Assembly (NCBI GenBank): GCA_001574975.1
Contig: KQ965862.1
Span: 99,107-111,754, forward strand
Length of the DNA: 12,648 nucleotides
Reading direction: 5' to 3'
DNA from: Gonapodya prolifera JEL478
Lineage: Eukaryota > Monoblepharomycota > Monoblepharidomycetes > Monoblepharidales > Gonapodyaceae
Shown: positions 1-8,742 of the stretch, piece after piece
How the letters are laid out: every line of letters starts with the position of its first letter
Position numbering within the stretch: the first letter of the stretch is position 1
Program-made: the position numbers and the translations under genes
The notes under the pieces: model-generated
Database searches by the model: none
The model's input: only the letters and a program-made list of their open reading frames with translations
What the model was told of the DNA's origin: nothing

Positions 1-46
1 CACCTGCAGGACGTGCCCTAAGTTTGGCATCACGTTCCTGCAGGTG
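1..46. repeat. Near-perfect inverted repeat (hairpin) at the left edge
   Basis: The left arm (1-15) and right arm (31-46) are reverse complements, apart from one extra A in the right arm, and flank a 15-base spacer. Each arm carries the PstI/SbfI-like core CCTGCAGG. The same stretch can be read from base 2 as the end of an exon with a Cys-x2-Cys pair, stopping at a GTGAGT donor (45-50), so it may instead be the tail of a gene that begins outside the window. Neither reading can be settled here. Confidence 0.6.
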
Positions 47-480
47 AGTTCTATGCACATTACGTCTTGCTATGTACATCTGATCATATATACACATTCC
101 TGCAGTTTACAGGCTTGTGCAGCTCACCTAGGTTGTGTAGCAGGAATTGCAATAACACAATAACTTATTGACTTACAGTCATAGACAAAAGGGAGCCAGC
201 TCAAGACCTGTAAGAACTGTTGAAGTACCCATGTATGGTAGTTTTTGTAGTAATTGAAGACCAGAATGTGTGCTGTGATGACAATAGTGGAGCAAAATCT
301 ATCCAAGAGAGGTGTGTTCATTTCTTGTGTTTACTCCTGAGGTCAAACACAGAGCACTTGCATCCAAAAGCACCATCCAAAATACAAGTGTACTCTCACA
401 ATAGGACCATAGGAAACTTTTGGTGACAGAGATTGGACGGAAGGTCAGTTGTAGTATTTTTGCATTATGAACTACAGTTC
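47..480. other. No recognisable gene
   Basis: I see only short open frames with no family signature on either strand. TTCCTGCAG recurs at about 100-108, echoing the edge repeat. No RNA gene or long repeat is apparent. Confidence 0.5.
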
Positions 481-482
481 TC

Positions 483-704
483 TCACATTAAAACCCAAAC
501 GTCACCAACATCGCAATGAGGGACAAAAGCTTTCCGCAACAGCCGTGCCGACACCACCCTCCCCACCGCAGAGGATTGGTGCACAGGAAATGCATTTGGG
601 GCAGCGTAGGTGGTAGGGATGGTGGTCATTGTACCAACGGGCTGTTGCTGCTGCCCCAATACCACAAGTTGGGTGGGATCTGCGGCTGGCGTGGCTTGCG
701 GAAG
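483..704 (-). other. Possible exon of an unidentified minus-strand gene
   Basis: On the minus strand, an open stretch runs from a possible acceptor (TTGACAG, reading down from about 711) to a TGA at 483-485. It encodes a Gln-, Pro- and Thr-rich segment containing four consecutive Gln, and ends in a Leu/Val/Arg-rich tail. The composition resembles a low-complexity regulatory or scaffold protein. However, there is no domain, the upstream frame is closed without a splice, and two other frames are open over the same bases. I do not recognise it; it may be chance. Confidence 0.2.
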
Positions 705-1045
705 GCCCTGTCAATTCTCTCCTCCTGCAACCAGCGGCTGGCGCTGCTGCTTGTCTTGCGTGGTGTCAATTGTTGGCTTGTGGAGTGGTCCTCCTCAAAC
801 CTGCTCAGGGAAGGAAAGAGCCTCCAGCCAGGTGCACCCCCAGCTGGCACTTTTCCCTGATGTGACAAATTTTCTCTCTCATATCCTGCACTCAACTAAA
901 GTGTCACTGCTCAGGGCGCTGAGGACGTTTGTGGTTGTGCCAACTGTCGATTCTCATTTGAGACATCGGTTGGGCACCTGAAGCCATTGGGTCCAGCTTA
1001 TGGGGTGCCCAAGATCATGTGGAAAGATGCCGGAGAACATATGTT

Positions 1046-1219
1046 TTGCCCTTTCAAGCAGCAGCTCAAATATATTCTTGCGTTGAGTGTCATCATCAAG
1101 TTGAGAATGGAGCCCCAAATTGCAACCATGGTCTAAGCCCCCTGGAAGACAAAGCAGCCGGCTATCTTGTTTTTCATGATATCGTGGAGCAGTTGATTGA
1201 TGCAAATGAGAAAGAGTGA
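1046..1219 (+). other. Weak open frame with a Cys-x2-Cys ... Cys-x-His pattern
   Basis: An open stretch ending in TGA at 1217-1219 encodes a segment with one Cys-x2-Cys pair followed about ten residues later by Cys-Asn-His, then a hydrophobic/acidic tail containing HDIVEQLIDANEKE. The cysteine/histidine spacing could bind zinc, and the tail has helix-like composition. There is no ATG at its head, so it could be a terminal exon or a remnant of a broken gene. I cannot assign a family, and chance is a real possibility. Confidence 0.2.
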
Positions 1220-2430
1220 CAAAATTGACAATGACTTGAAGGAGCAGATATTAGATAGCACCAATGCATCAAACATATTCATGACTTGCGCTCAAGCATC
1301 GCATTCCAACAGAGGGGGACAGCCCAAGCAATGTCATCACTGGTCTTCTGTGGCCGCTTTTAATGCGCGATTTCCGTGGAGGAACGGGGTACAGCTTGCT
1401 AAACTCTTGTAAGGAATACGTCTGATTACTCTGAAAAAATGGTGCGTGGCTTGTCTTCTGAGGTCGTGGGGTCAAGGTTGTGCTGATTCGTTGGTATGCA
1501 CAAGCTTGATTCTTAGATTCGAATGGATTCGCAGTATCTCTAGCGGATGCATGCGTATGGTGAGTCGGAAGGAAGCAGATCTGTGGACATTGTGAGTTAT
1601 TGTGAGTTTTGATTGCGAGGGGGGATTTTGTTATCCTGCTCGAATTTCTTGTTGCGGCCTCCTTGTTTCGACGCTTCGTGTTTTGGGAGTGTGGAGACGA
1701 AGACTATTGAACGGAAACAGAACTCGCCCAAGGAGAACAAGACTTTCGCGTATCTTCATGTTCCACCTTTCGCCGGGACCACCGCCCCCGCTCCAAGCAA
1801 ACAAAAAACCGCTCCCTCCCTTTTCTTTTGTAGCACGAGTCGCGACTCGCGTGTGGGACCGTGAAGTGTAGAGCGGACAAGCGCGAAGTCTCCGTTTTTG
1901 GCGCAACCGCAGATTTTGCTCGGACTTTAACGGCAACCCAACTTCCTCAGTGACTATGTGCACGGGTTGTTGGCGGGGTCGGGATATGAAGAGCGGAGAA
2001 TGTCAAATTCCTGCAGATGCGGTAGCGCTGCATGTGGACGCTAATATGGGAAATGGCGCTAGAGAAGGGGGGAGCGCAAGGTGCAGTGTTGGAGATTCGA
2101 TGCTCTGTTATTGAACCATTTAGCGGTGAAACTATAGAATGTCGCCTTGGTTAATTACGAATGCGATCCGATTTCTGCCATCACGTACAAATTGCTGAGA
2201 GGAGGGAAGGGGGTGAAAGTAGGCACTTTTCGAAGATTGTCAACATTGTGAAATACCGAGTCCCAGAAAAATAGTCTTGCATTCATCGGATTGCATGACA
2301 AGAAGCGCTCAAAATACATTGCGCACGCTCAATGGAGAGTGGATTGGCGTCAGGGAATCATGCCTGCGGACATATGAAATCGTCGCCTCAGAAGCCTCAA
2401 CACAAATCATTTCGAGAACGCAAAACGCGC
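1220..2430. other. Gene-poor stretch upstream of the pump gene
   Basis: Only short, mutually overlapping open frames on both strands are present (notably around 1600-1970), none with a recognisable motif. I see no RNA gene, tandem array or transposon end. The distal promoter of the downstream pump gene probably lies here. Confidence 0.5.
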
Positions 2431-2433
2431 CAC

Positions 2434-2441
2434 TTACGTCA
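2434..2441 (+). promoter_or_regulatory. CRE/bZIP-like site upstream of the pump gene
   Basis: TTACGTCA lies about 110 bases before the pump's start codon. It is an exact match to a variant cAMP-response/ATF-type bZIP site. Its position suits a proximal promoter element, but an eight-base match can arise by chance and no clear TATA box accompanies it. Confidence 0.25.
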
Positions 2442-2550
2442 CACGAAACTCAACCGAACCGCTAACCGGCGGACAGCACCGTGAACACGAAAGAGCTAGC
2501 GTGTCAGGAAACAGCGGAACGCATCGAGGAGACATTCACTACAACGAACA

Positions 2551-5500
2551 ATGGCGACGGGGACATCGGAAAACTTGCTGCAGCATGCAGACTCGGTCTC
2601 AATCCCAATGGACGGTAAAGCGTCCGTGGAGCATCAGCTGGACATCCACCTGAACGACCTCGGCGACATCGAAGAGGTCAAGGACGTAACTTTGCGGGAC
2701 GTTCTCGCCGGACTGGCCTACGTGATGGACTACCGGTGAGTGCCAACGGGACTTGAGGAATCCGCCGCTGATGACCGGCGGAAGAAGGAGGGAAGGAGGG
2801 GTGTGTGGAAAATCGTCTTGCAACACTCACATTTCGTTCCTGCACGTTTCGCCTTTCATTTCACTTCTGAAAGAATAAAAGGGAGTCGCTTCCAACATCT
2901 TGACCTGGCGCTCATGCGCCGTCTTGCCCGCGCCTTACTGTCGCAGTGCCCTAAAACGAGTGGGACATTAGGTCGGAAACGACCCACCGTGGAGGCGGAT
3001 TTGGCATTCAATCTCTTTGGAGAGTTTCTGGAAGAAGGTTCGTCTGCCGTCTCGCTAACCACAAATGAAATGGGGTGGGGCTCATAACATCGAATCCATT
3101 CATTGCCTAAAGTCGAAGAGTTCCGCCGTGCCGTATCCGAGCTCTCCCCCTCCGACCTGCGCGCCGCCCTGGCCATCCACCGCCGGTGTCGCTCCTCCGC
3201 CTCCCCCGAGCAAAAGCAGGTGGCAGCCGCCATCCTCAAACTCGTTACCCAGCTGCCCCAGTTCCGCGACTGGCGCGAGCTCGTGCCCGAGGACGAGGAG
3301 GACACGATTGAGGCTGTGCTGAACGCCAGTTCAGGCGTCGCGGCGGCAACCATGCCCCCGAGCAGCGAGGAGGACTTATACCCTCCCCCCGCTCTCTACT
3401 CTGACCGCAAGCCAGAGACGCTGACGGACATGTTCCGCACCTCATTGGACAAGGGACTTGACGAAGCCAGGGTGGAGGACTTAATAGCCCATTATGGCAC
3501 GAACGAACTGCCCAAACCGAAGGAACGCAGTGCTGGGAGAATGCTACTCGCGCAAGTGACCGACTTCATGAGTGAGGATCTTTTACCCTTCACCAGCAGC
3601 CACTCGTGCTGGTCCCCGCAATAACCACTGACCGACACCGATCTTTGCTAGTCATCGTGCTCATCCTCGCCGCGTGCGTAGAGTTGGGTTTCCAGGGGTA
3701 CAAGGAAGCCACGGTGCTCCTTGTTGTCGTGGTCTTGAACGTCATCATCGGATTCACGCAGGAGTTCCAAGCGAATCGAGCGCTCAACGCCCTCATGTCC
3801 CTCACTGTACCGCAGGTACGCCTCTGTTCCCTGCACTTGCGCTTTTGTTTTCGCACTCACAGTCGCACCCTTTCCGCACTTGAACTTTTGTTTCCCACTC
3901 ACACTCGCACCCCATACAGGCCACCGTGATACGCTCTGGAGTCACTAAATCTGTCGAAGCATCCCAGCTTGTCCCGGGCGACCTCGTCGTGTTGGAAGAA
4001 GGCGACGCAGTTCCGGCCGACCTCCGCCTTGTTGAGGTAGCTCAGCTGGAAGTCGTGGAAGCTCTCCTGACAGGGGAGTCGCTACCCGTCACTAAGAACA
4101 CGAGAAGAATACGAGCGCAAGTGAGTGCTGCTGATTCGGGAATCAGAGTGCGGTCATCTTCGACACATCTCTCCGAAAGACACGGAAGCTCCCGCTTGGC
4201 GACTGTAAGGGCAACGCCTTCATGTCCACTGTTGTCGCCCGCGGTCGCGGCAAAGGTGTCGTCGTGCGGACGGGACATGCCACAGAGGTGAGCATCATGC
4301 AATACCTCCTAGAACGGACGCCTTTGCTCATGTCCTGTTGTCTTCGACGCTTGTCCCGCGTGACAGATTGGCAAAATATCTTCTGCTATCACTGCCAGTC
4401 CAGTTGTGAAAACCCCCATTCAAAAGAAACTGGACAGGTAGGACACTCACACGATTTAACAAGACTTCCTATTACAGTTTTTCACGAACCCTGTCCTCTC
4501 CCCGACAATAGCTTGGGCAAGTGGCTGGTTGTAGTCGCTCTGGTTCTTTGTGCTCTCGTCGTCGTCATCGGTGGGTGCTGGTATCACATGTGTTGCGAAC
4601 CCAACCCCTTACAGCGTAAGTGACACGCCTCGTTAGGTCTTGCCTGGAGGCGTCCTGCGATGGCCATGGTCGAAGTCGGTATCTCGCTTGCGGTGTCAGT
4701 CGTACCCGAGGGTCTCGTCGCGGTGGTAACTCTCACAATGGCCCTTGGAGTACGAAGAATGGCGACGAGGAATGCAATTGTCAGAAGGCTTCCGTCCGTT
4801 GAGGTACGCGAGCGCACTCTTGAAAGTGACGAAGATGGAACTGACAATTCGCGTTCGTGGAGTAGACACTTGGTTCTGTCACTGTCATTTGCTCGGATAA
4901 GACTGGAAGTAAGTGGTTGCACTGCCCGAAGGAGGTATTTTCTGATGTTCAGCCTCACATGTGGTCTCCAACAGCTCTCACTGAGGGGCGAATGGGTGCC
5001 GCAGCGTTGTGGGCGACAGATGGAGTCACTTACAATTTCACCAAGAGTGCGAGCCTAGATATTTCGCAGGGTGGTGTTACTAGGGCCACTTCAAAGGTGA
5101 CTGTTTCGCGTCTGATGCCGAGACCTTCAGGTTGGTAAACACTCACAAATTGCAAGGCTGACTCTGCACAAAGCCGCGCGAATGGTGGTGTTGATGAACA
5201 CTCAAATGGCGAGCAGACTGGAAGTGATGTGCCACAAGAGGATGTTGCGAAAACGTTGGAAACAGCGCCCCCTCACTTGATCGCTGCTGCTTCTGTTTGC
5301 GCAATGTGCAACAACTCATCTTTTTCTCTGAATGACAATGGGGAATGGAAGGTGACCGGTGATCCTACTGAGGTTAGTGGTCGTTTGCAGTTATTGAAAA
5401 CAGGTTTCGAAAGCAATAACCACTGATTTGCTGTTTTCAGGTTGCTTTGTTGGTTGCGGCTGCAAGGGCTGGCTTTTCTCGAGAGTATTGGCTCAAAGAC

Positions 5501-7651
5501 TTCGAAAAAATCGGGGAAAATGCATTTGACAGCGATCGCAAACTAATGAGCGTTGTTGTCAAGGCGGGAGCCAGTGCAGATGATTCCAAGCCCTTTGCAC
5601 TTGTCCTGGCGAAAGGTGCACCAGAAAGCATCATGTCGAAGTGCACGTCGTTTGTTGCTCCCGACTTCAAGAGCACCACCCCCCGAACGAACTCGTCTGC
5701 GCTACACGCAATATCTTCCGAACATTCGAAATTTACGGACGAGTTTGAGCAAGTGATTTCAGAGAAGAGCATCGAACTGGCTAGTCAGGGGCTTCGAGTG
5801 TTGGGACTTGCAGTGCGGGTCATCTCATTAGAAGATGCAGATGCAATGGTGAAGTCTGGGAAACCGAGTGTTGCTGAACAGGATTTGGTCTTTGTAGGAC
5901 TTATTGGGTTGATTGATCCACCAAAGTGAGTAAAGTAAACCCAGTTTCGAGTGAGACGATGCTAAGAACAGTCGTATTGTGTCATTATCAGGCAAGGAGT
6001 CAGAGAGGCTGTAAGAGAGTGCCAGACAGCGGGCATTAAAGTGGTTATGATTACGGGTGACCACATTGCGACCGCGGTGAGAGATCGTTTTGGCATCACA
6101 TTTCACTTTTATCGTCCAGCTGACTTTTATTGAAAAGTCTGCCATCGCACGTCAACTCGGGATCCTTAATCCATCGAACCCATCACAAGTTAGGAGTCAT
6201 TGCTTTTTCCTCGCAACCCATGATTAATTTGTCGCTTTGAAATTAATTTAAAGAATCGAGCAATTAGAGGAGAAGAATTGGACTTACTCTCCGAAGAGGC
6301 ACTGGCGGACCTTCGACCCTTTCCCAATGTTTTTGCTCGCGTAAGCCCTGAAAATAAACTGAACATCGTCAAGGCTTTGCAGACAAAAAAGCAATTCGTC
6401 AGCATGACGGGGGATGGTGTCAATGGTAAGTTGAATCAGCTGTTCATAAAATTGCTACATGCGCGATAGCATGTGTTTTTTTGCTGTATAATAGATGCCC
6501 CAGCCATAAAGAGAGCGGATGTGGTAAGTGTTCATGAACACTGTACGAACCTCCGGTGCCCACCTTGGTTCTTTGTCGCAGGGCATTGCCATGGGAAAAG
6601 CAGGGACTGAAATCACCAAACAAGCAGCGGATATCGTCCTTGCGGATGATGATTTCGTCACCATCGTCGCTGCAGTGAAAGAGGTGGGAACTTCTCCGAC
6701 CCCTGTATGACCAAGTCTTCAAGTCCCACCTACGCTAGGGCCGCCGAGTCTATGACAACATACTGAAGTTTTTAGTTTATTTGTGGGTTGCTTCTCTTAA
6801 ACGATACGATCATTTTGCCAAGCTCAAACTACGTGCATTTCTCTTGCACAGGCTCTCATGCAATTCGGCAGAAATAATTGTCTTCCTCGTCTGCGCAGCT
6901 ATCAACGTTGATTTGGTAAGTGCGTGAGGTTGACCTACCTCTTCCATTTGATCTGATTATAAGATTGTTCGAAGCCGTTCACGACGATGATGATCTTGTG
7001 GGCCAATATAATTGCCGATGTCCCACCGTCCATAGCTCTGGGACTTGAACCTGAGGAATCTAACTTAATGCACCGACCCCCGCGCCCTCCAGAACAGGGA
7101 GTGCTGACGTGGCCACTTCTGATAACGATAGCATTTCAGGCGATTGTGATGTCTGGCTTGACACTTGCCGGATACCTGCTAGCCTATCACAAAGTCATTG
7201 GCGGGTTTACCACTGTTGCAGAAGCACAAAGCTTTGCATTCCTCCTTCTTACGATGATGCAAATCTTCCAGTCATTTTTGAGCAAGAGTACAACTGAGAG
7301 CATCCTCAAGGTACACTTGGGTCGAAACATCAAGCTGATCTTGGCTTTCCTCGTTTCATTCGGCTTTTTGATGTTGGGAATTTACCTTACGCGTAAGTGG
7401 CAGGTCTCAGCTTCATAGAACTGAGTTTAAGCAATATCTCTCGTTTGGTAGCGTTTGCACGCATTTTTGAGTGAGTTGCCAAGTTTCCTCTCCGCCACGT
7501 TGTCTTTCCTTCCTAACGCATAATTTTATGTATCAGCTTGGTGGCAGTCGGCTGGCAGGGATGGGTGGTAACGGTGATAGGGATGGCGGTACAACTATGC
7601 TGTGTGGAGACTTTCAAGCTTGTTATGGTGAGGGATACCGTGGTGCAGTAA
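2551..7651 (+). CDS. P-type II cation-transporting ATPase (Ca2+- or Na+-pump like), about 23 exons
   Basis: This is an ATP-driven ion pump of a cell or organelle membrane. Exons by splice site and frame: 2551-2735, a probable exon near 2874-3037, 3113-3571, 3652-3815, 3920-4120, 4180-4287, 4367-4437, 4512-4570, 4637-4803, 4866-4908, 4975-5096, 5157-5372, 5441-5925, 5992-6076, 6138-6188, 6254-6425, 6495-6523, 6582-6683, 6739-6782, 6852-6915, 6975-7392, 7452-7470, 7537-7651. The product is about 1180 residues, within the family range, with ten membrane segments. Motifs in order (approximate residues): TGES (376), VVPEG in M4 (490), the phosphorylated Asp in DKTGTLT (537), KGAPE (710), TGDH (836), GDGVNDAP (915). 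M5 keeps Asn and Glu (SCNSAEI) and M6 keeps Asn and Asp ([10 protein letters not shown]), as in SERCA-type sites, but the M6 Thr is Ala. The start ATG sits in a good context (AACAATGG). Ca2+ versus Na+/K+ is unresolved. No breaks are seen after the N-terminal exons. Confidence 0.95.
2736..3112 (+). other. Unresolved 5' splicing of the pump gene (probable extra exon)
   Basis: Exon 1 ends with a perfect GTGAGT donor at 2736, leaving two bases of a codon. No acceptor directly before the next certain exon (from 3113) restores the frame. An additional exon does: it starts at 2874 after a pyrimidine-rich tract (or at a later AG such as 2886 or 2961) and ends at 3037. This segment is open and encodes a plausible stretch ending [11 protein letters not shown]. 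Its phases join to both neighbours, although its donor (GTTCGT) is weak. Confidence 0.45.
3833..3912 (+). repeat. Imperfect tandem duplication inside a pump intron
   Basis: Two copies (3833-3870 and 3876-3912) differ at only a few positions. Together they make up most of the 104-base intron 3816-3919, the longest well-defined one in the gene. Each copy starts GCACTTG and ends CGCACCC. The first copy carries an internal CACAG that could act as a cryptic acceptor; the CACACT in the second does not. The duplication explains the unusual length of this intron. Confidence 0.8.
7452..7470 (+). other. 19-base microexon of the pump gene
   Basis: The penultimate exon has only 19 bases, between a GTAAGT...TAG intron (7393-7451) and a GTGAGT...CAG intron (7471-7536). 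It supplies the residues PFARIF plus part of an Asp codon, between M9 (ending LGIYLT) and M10 ([17 protein letters not shown]). Without it the M10 frame is lost; with it the C-terminus matches the usual P-type II pattern, a loop containing a Pro and a Phe before M10. Confidence 0.8.
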
Positions 7652-7921
7652 CGTAATTTTTAGGGTTAATTTCGGCTCTCGTTTTCAAGAGGGGATATTT
7701 ATCTCGGAAGCAAGCGAAACGCTCTCGAACATTTTGACCTACCGTCTATCAACCTTTGCTCCCTTGGTGAGAAGCTGGACGAGCGTACAAGCTGCATGTT
7801 AAATGGCACGTAAAGTTTTGTTAAAGACATGTAGAATCCCTACATATATTTGCATGAACTATTTTATGGTGGGCAAGTGTTCACCGATTGTGGCCGCAGT
7901 TCAACAAGATCCGACCCTTGA
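7652..7921. other. Spacer between the pump gene and the dynein relic, with a small hairpin
   Basis: No gene is seen. A 6-base-pair stem with a five-base loop (ATGTAG at 7829-7834, CTACAT at 7840-7845) lies here. No canonical AATAAA follows the pump stop codon. The original 5' end of the dynein gene should lie in this stretch, but no convincing start exon is present. Confidence 0.5.
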
Positions 7922-8180
7922 GAGCAAACTCGGACCGGCAGAGACAGCGCCTATCCGCCAAAGCTGTTCGAGCTCGTGGTAGCCTGTGACGATGGACCCT
8001 CGTGGTGCCCTCGGAAGTCAGAACCTTCGGCGTTCGTCGATGTCACTCAATCCACTACGGACGCCAGTGGGGAATCGCGCAAGAAACCCTTAGTAAACAA
8101 TGCCACTTTAGACAAAAAGAGGGCGTCCTTGGATGCCAGACATCGCTACATGCTGGAGAAATTCGCTGCAATCGTTGACA
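7922..8180 (+). pseudogene. Remnant of the dynein N-terminus
   Basis: This open frame ends with [20 protein letters not shown], which closely matches the first conserved block of DNAH5-type heavy chains, an LDARH-centred motif found within about the first 50 residues of the protein (recalled from family knowledge). In intact chains several hundred residues separate it from the KDNVKYLY block, yet here that block follows at once in another frame at 8181. There is no in-frame ATG before 8150. An ATG at 7992 opens a different frame that closes at 8093, so the true start is lost or lies in a missing exon. Confidence 0.6.
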
Positions 8181-8678
8181 AATGAGTCCAAAGATAATGT
8201 CAAGTACCTTTACACCTTGGAGCGTTTCTGCGAGCCGCTATACCAAGCTGATCCATTGTCTATGATCCCACCATTCCTGGATTAATCAATGCCATAAAGA
8301 TGATACACAGCATCTCCCGCTATTACAATACCTCAGAAAGAATGACCTCACTGTTTGTTAAAATCACCAACCAAATGATAACCAGCTGCAAAGAGTATAT
8401 TTACAAGGTGAGATGGCTTGTTGCTTGTTGATTGTTGTCTCTGTTGCATTTTTGACACCTCGCCATAATTCAGGATGGTGGTACAAACCTGTGGGATCAG
8501 GAACGCGTTCAGCTTGTCAAGAAGCTCAATGATTGCGTTCGCTTGAAATGAAGCTTATCAGAGGTGCTTTCATGAGACGAAAGTGAGCATTTCGATTTGT
8601 TGTGAGTTGCAAAGTTCAACATCATGCCCCTGTGTTGTTCTAGCACAAGCTGCAGAAGACTCCGAACGAAAAACAGTT

Positions 8679-8742
8679 GTGAGCCGTCTTGACTCATTGA
8701 GTTCCCCGTGAACATCACAAATCTCACGTCTCAAATTAATTG
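8679..8742 (+). other. Dynein intron with a GT donor but TG instead of AG at its 3' end
   Basis: The exon before it ends PNEKQ plus TT; the exon after begins C-GAC, giving the family sequence KQFDFSEMYIFG exactly if bases 8679-8742 are removed. The donor is GTGAGC and the 64-base length is typical for this gene, but the last bases are AATTG with no AG nearby. Loss of one A from an ancestral TTAG would explain it. Confidence 0.7.

Noticed and set aside
1602-1963. Overlapping open frames on both strands around 1600-1970
   Set aside because: They overlap each other, have low-complexity Arg/Pro/Gly composition and show no family motif; they are best explained as chance in GC-rich upstream DNA.
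2856-3353. Long minus-strand open frame, Ser/Arg-rich, of 165 codons
   Set aside because: It is antisense to certain pump exon sequence, has Ser/Arg/Ala bias typical of an antisense shadow, and carries no recognisable motif.
4121-4146. A 26-base intron (GTGAGT...ATCAG) that would restore the pump frame
   Set aside because: The acceptor at 4178-4179 has the same phase and gives a 59-base intron, in line with all other introns, and the resulting protein joins the TGES segment to LPLGD as in the family. The ultra-short form is not needed.
3926-4291. Continuous open frame through the intron after the TGES exon
   Set aside because: After 4120 it loses all family similarity, while the spliced frame gives the conserved [16 protein letters not shown] segment.
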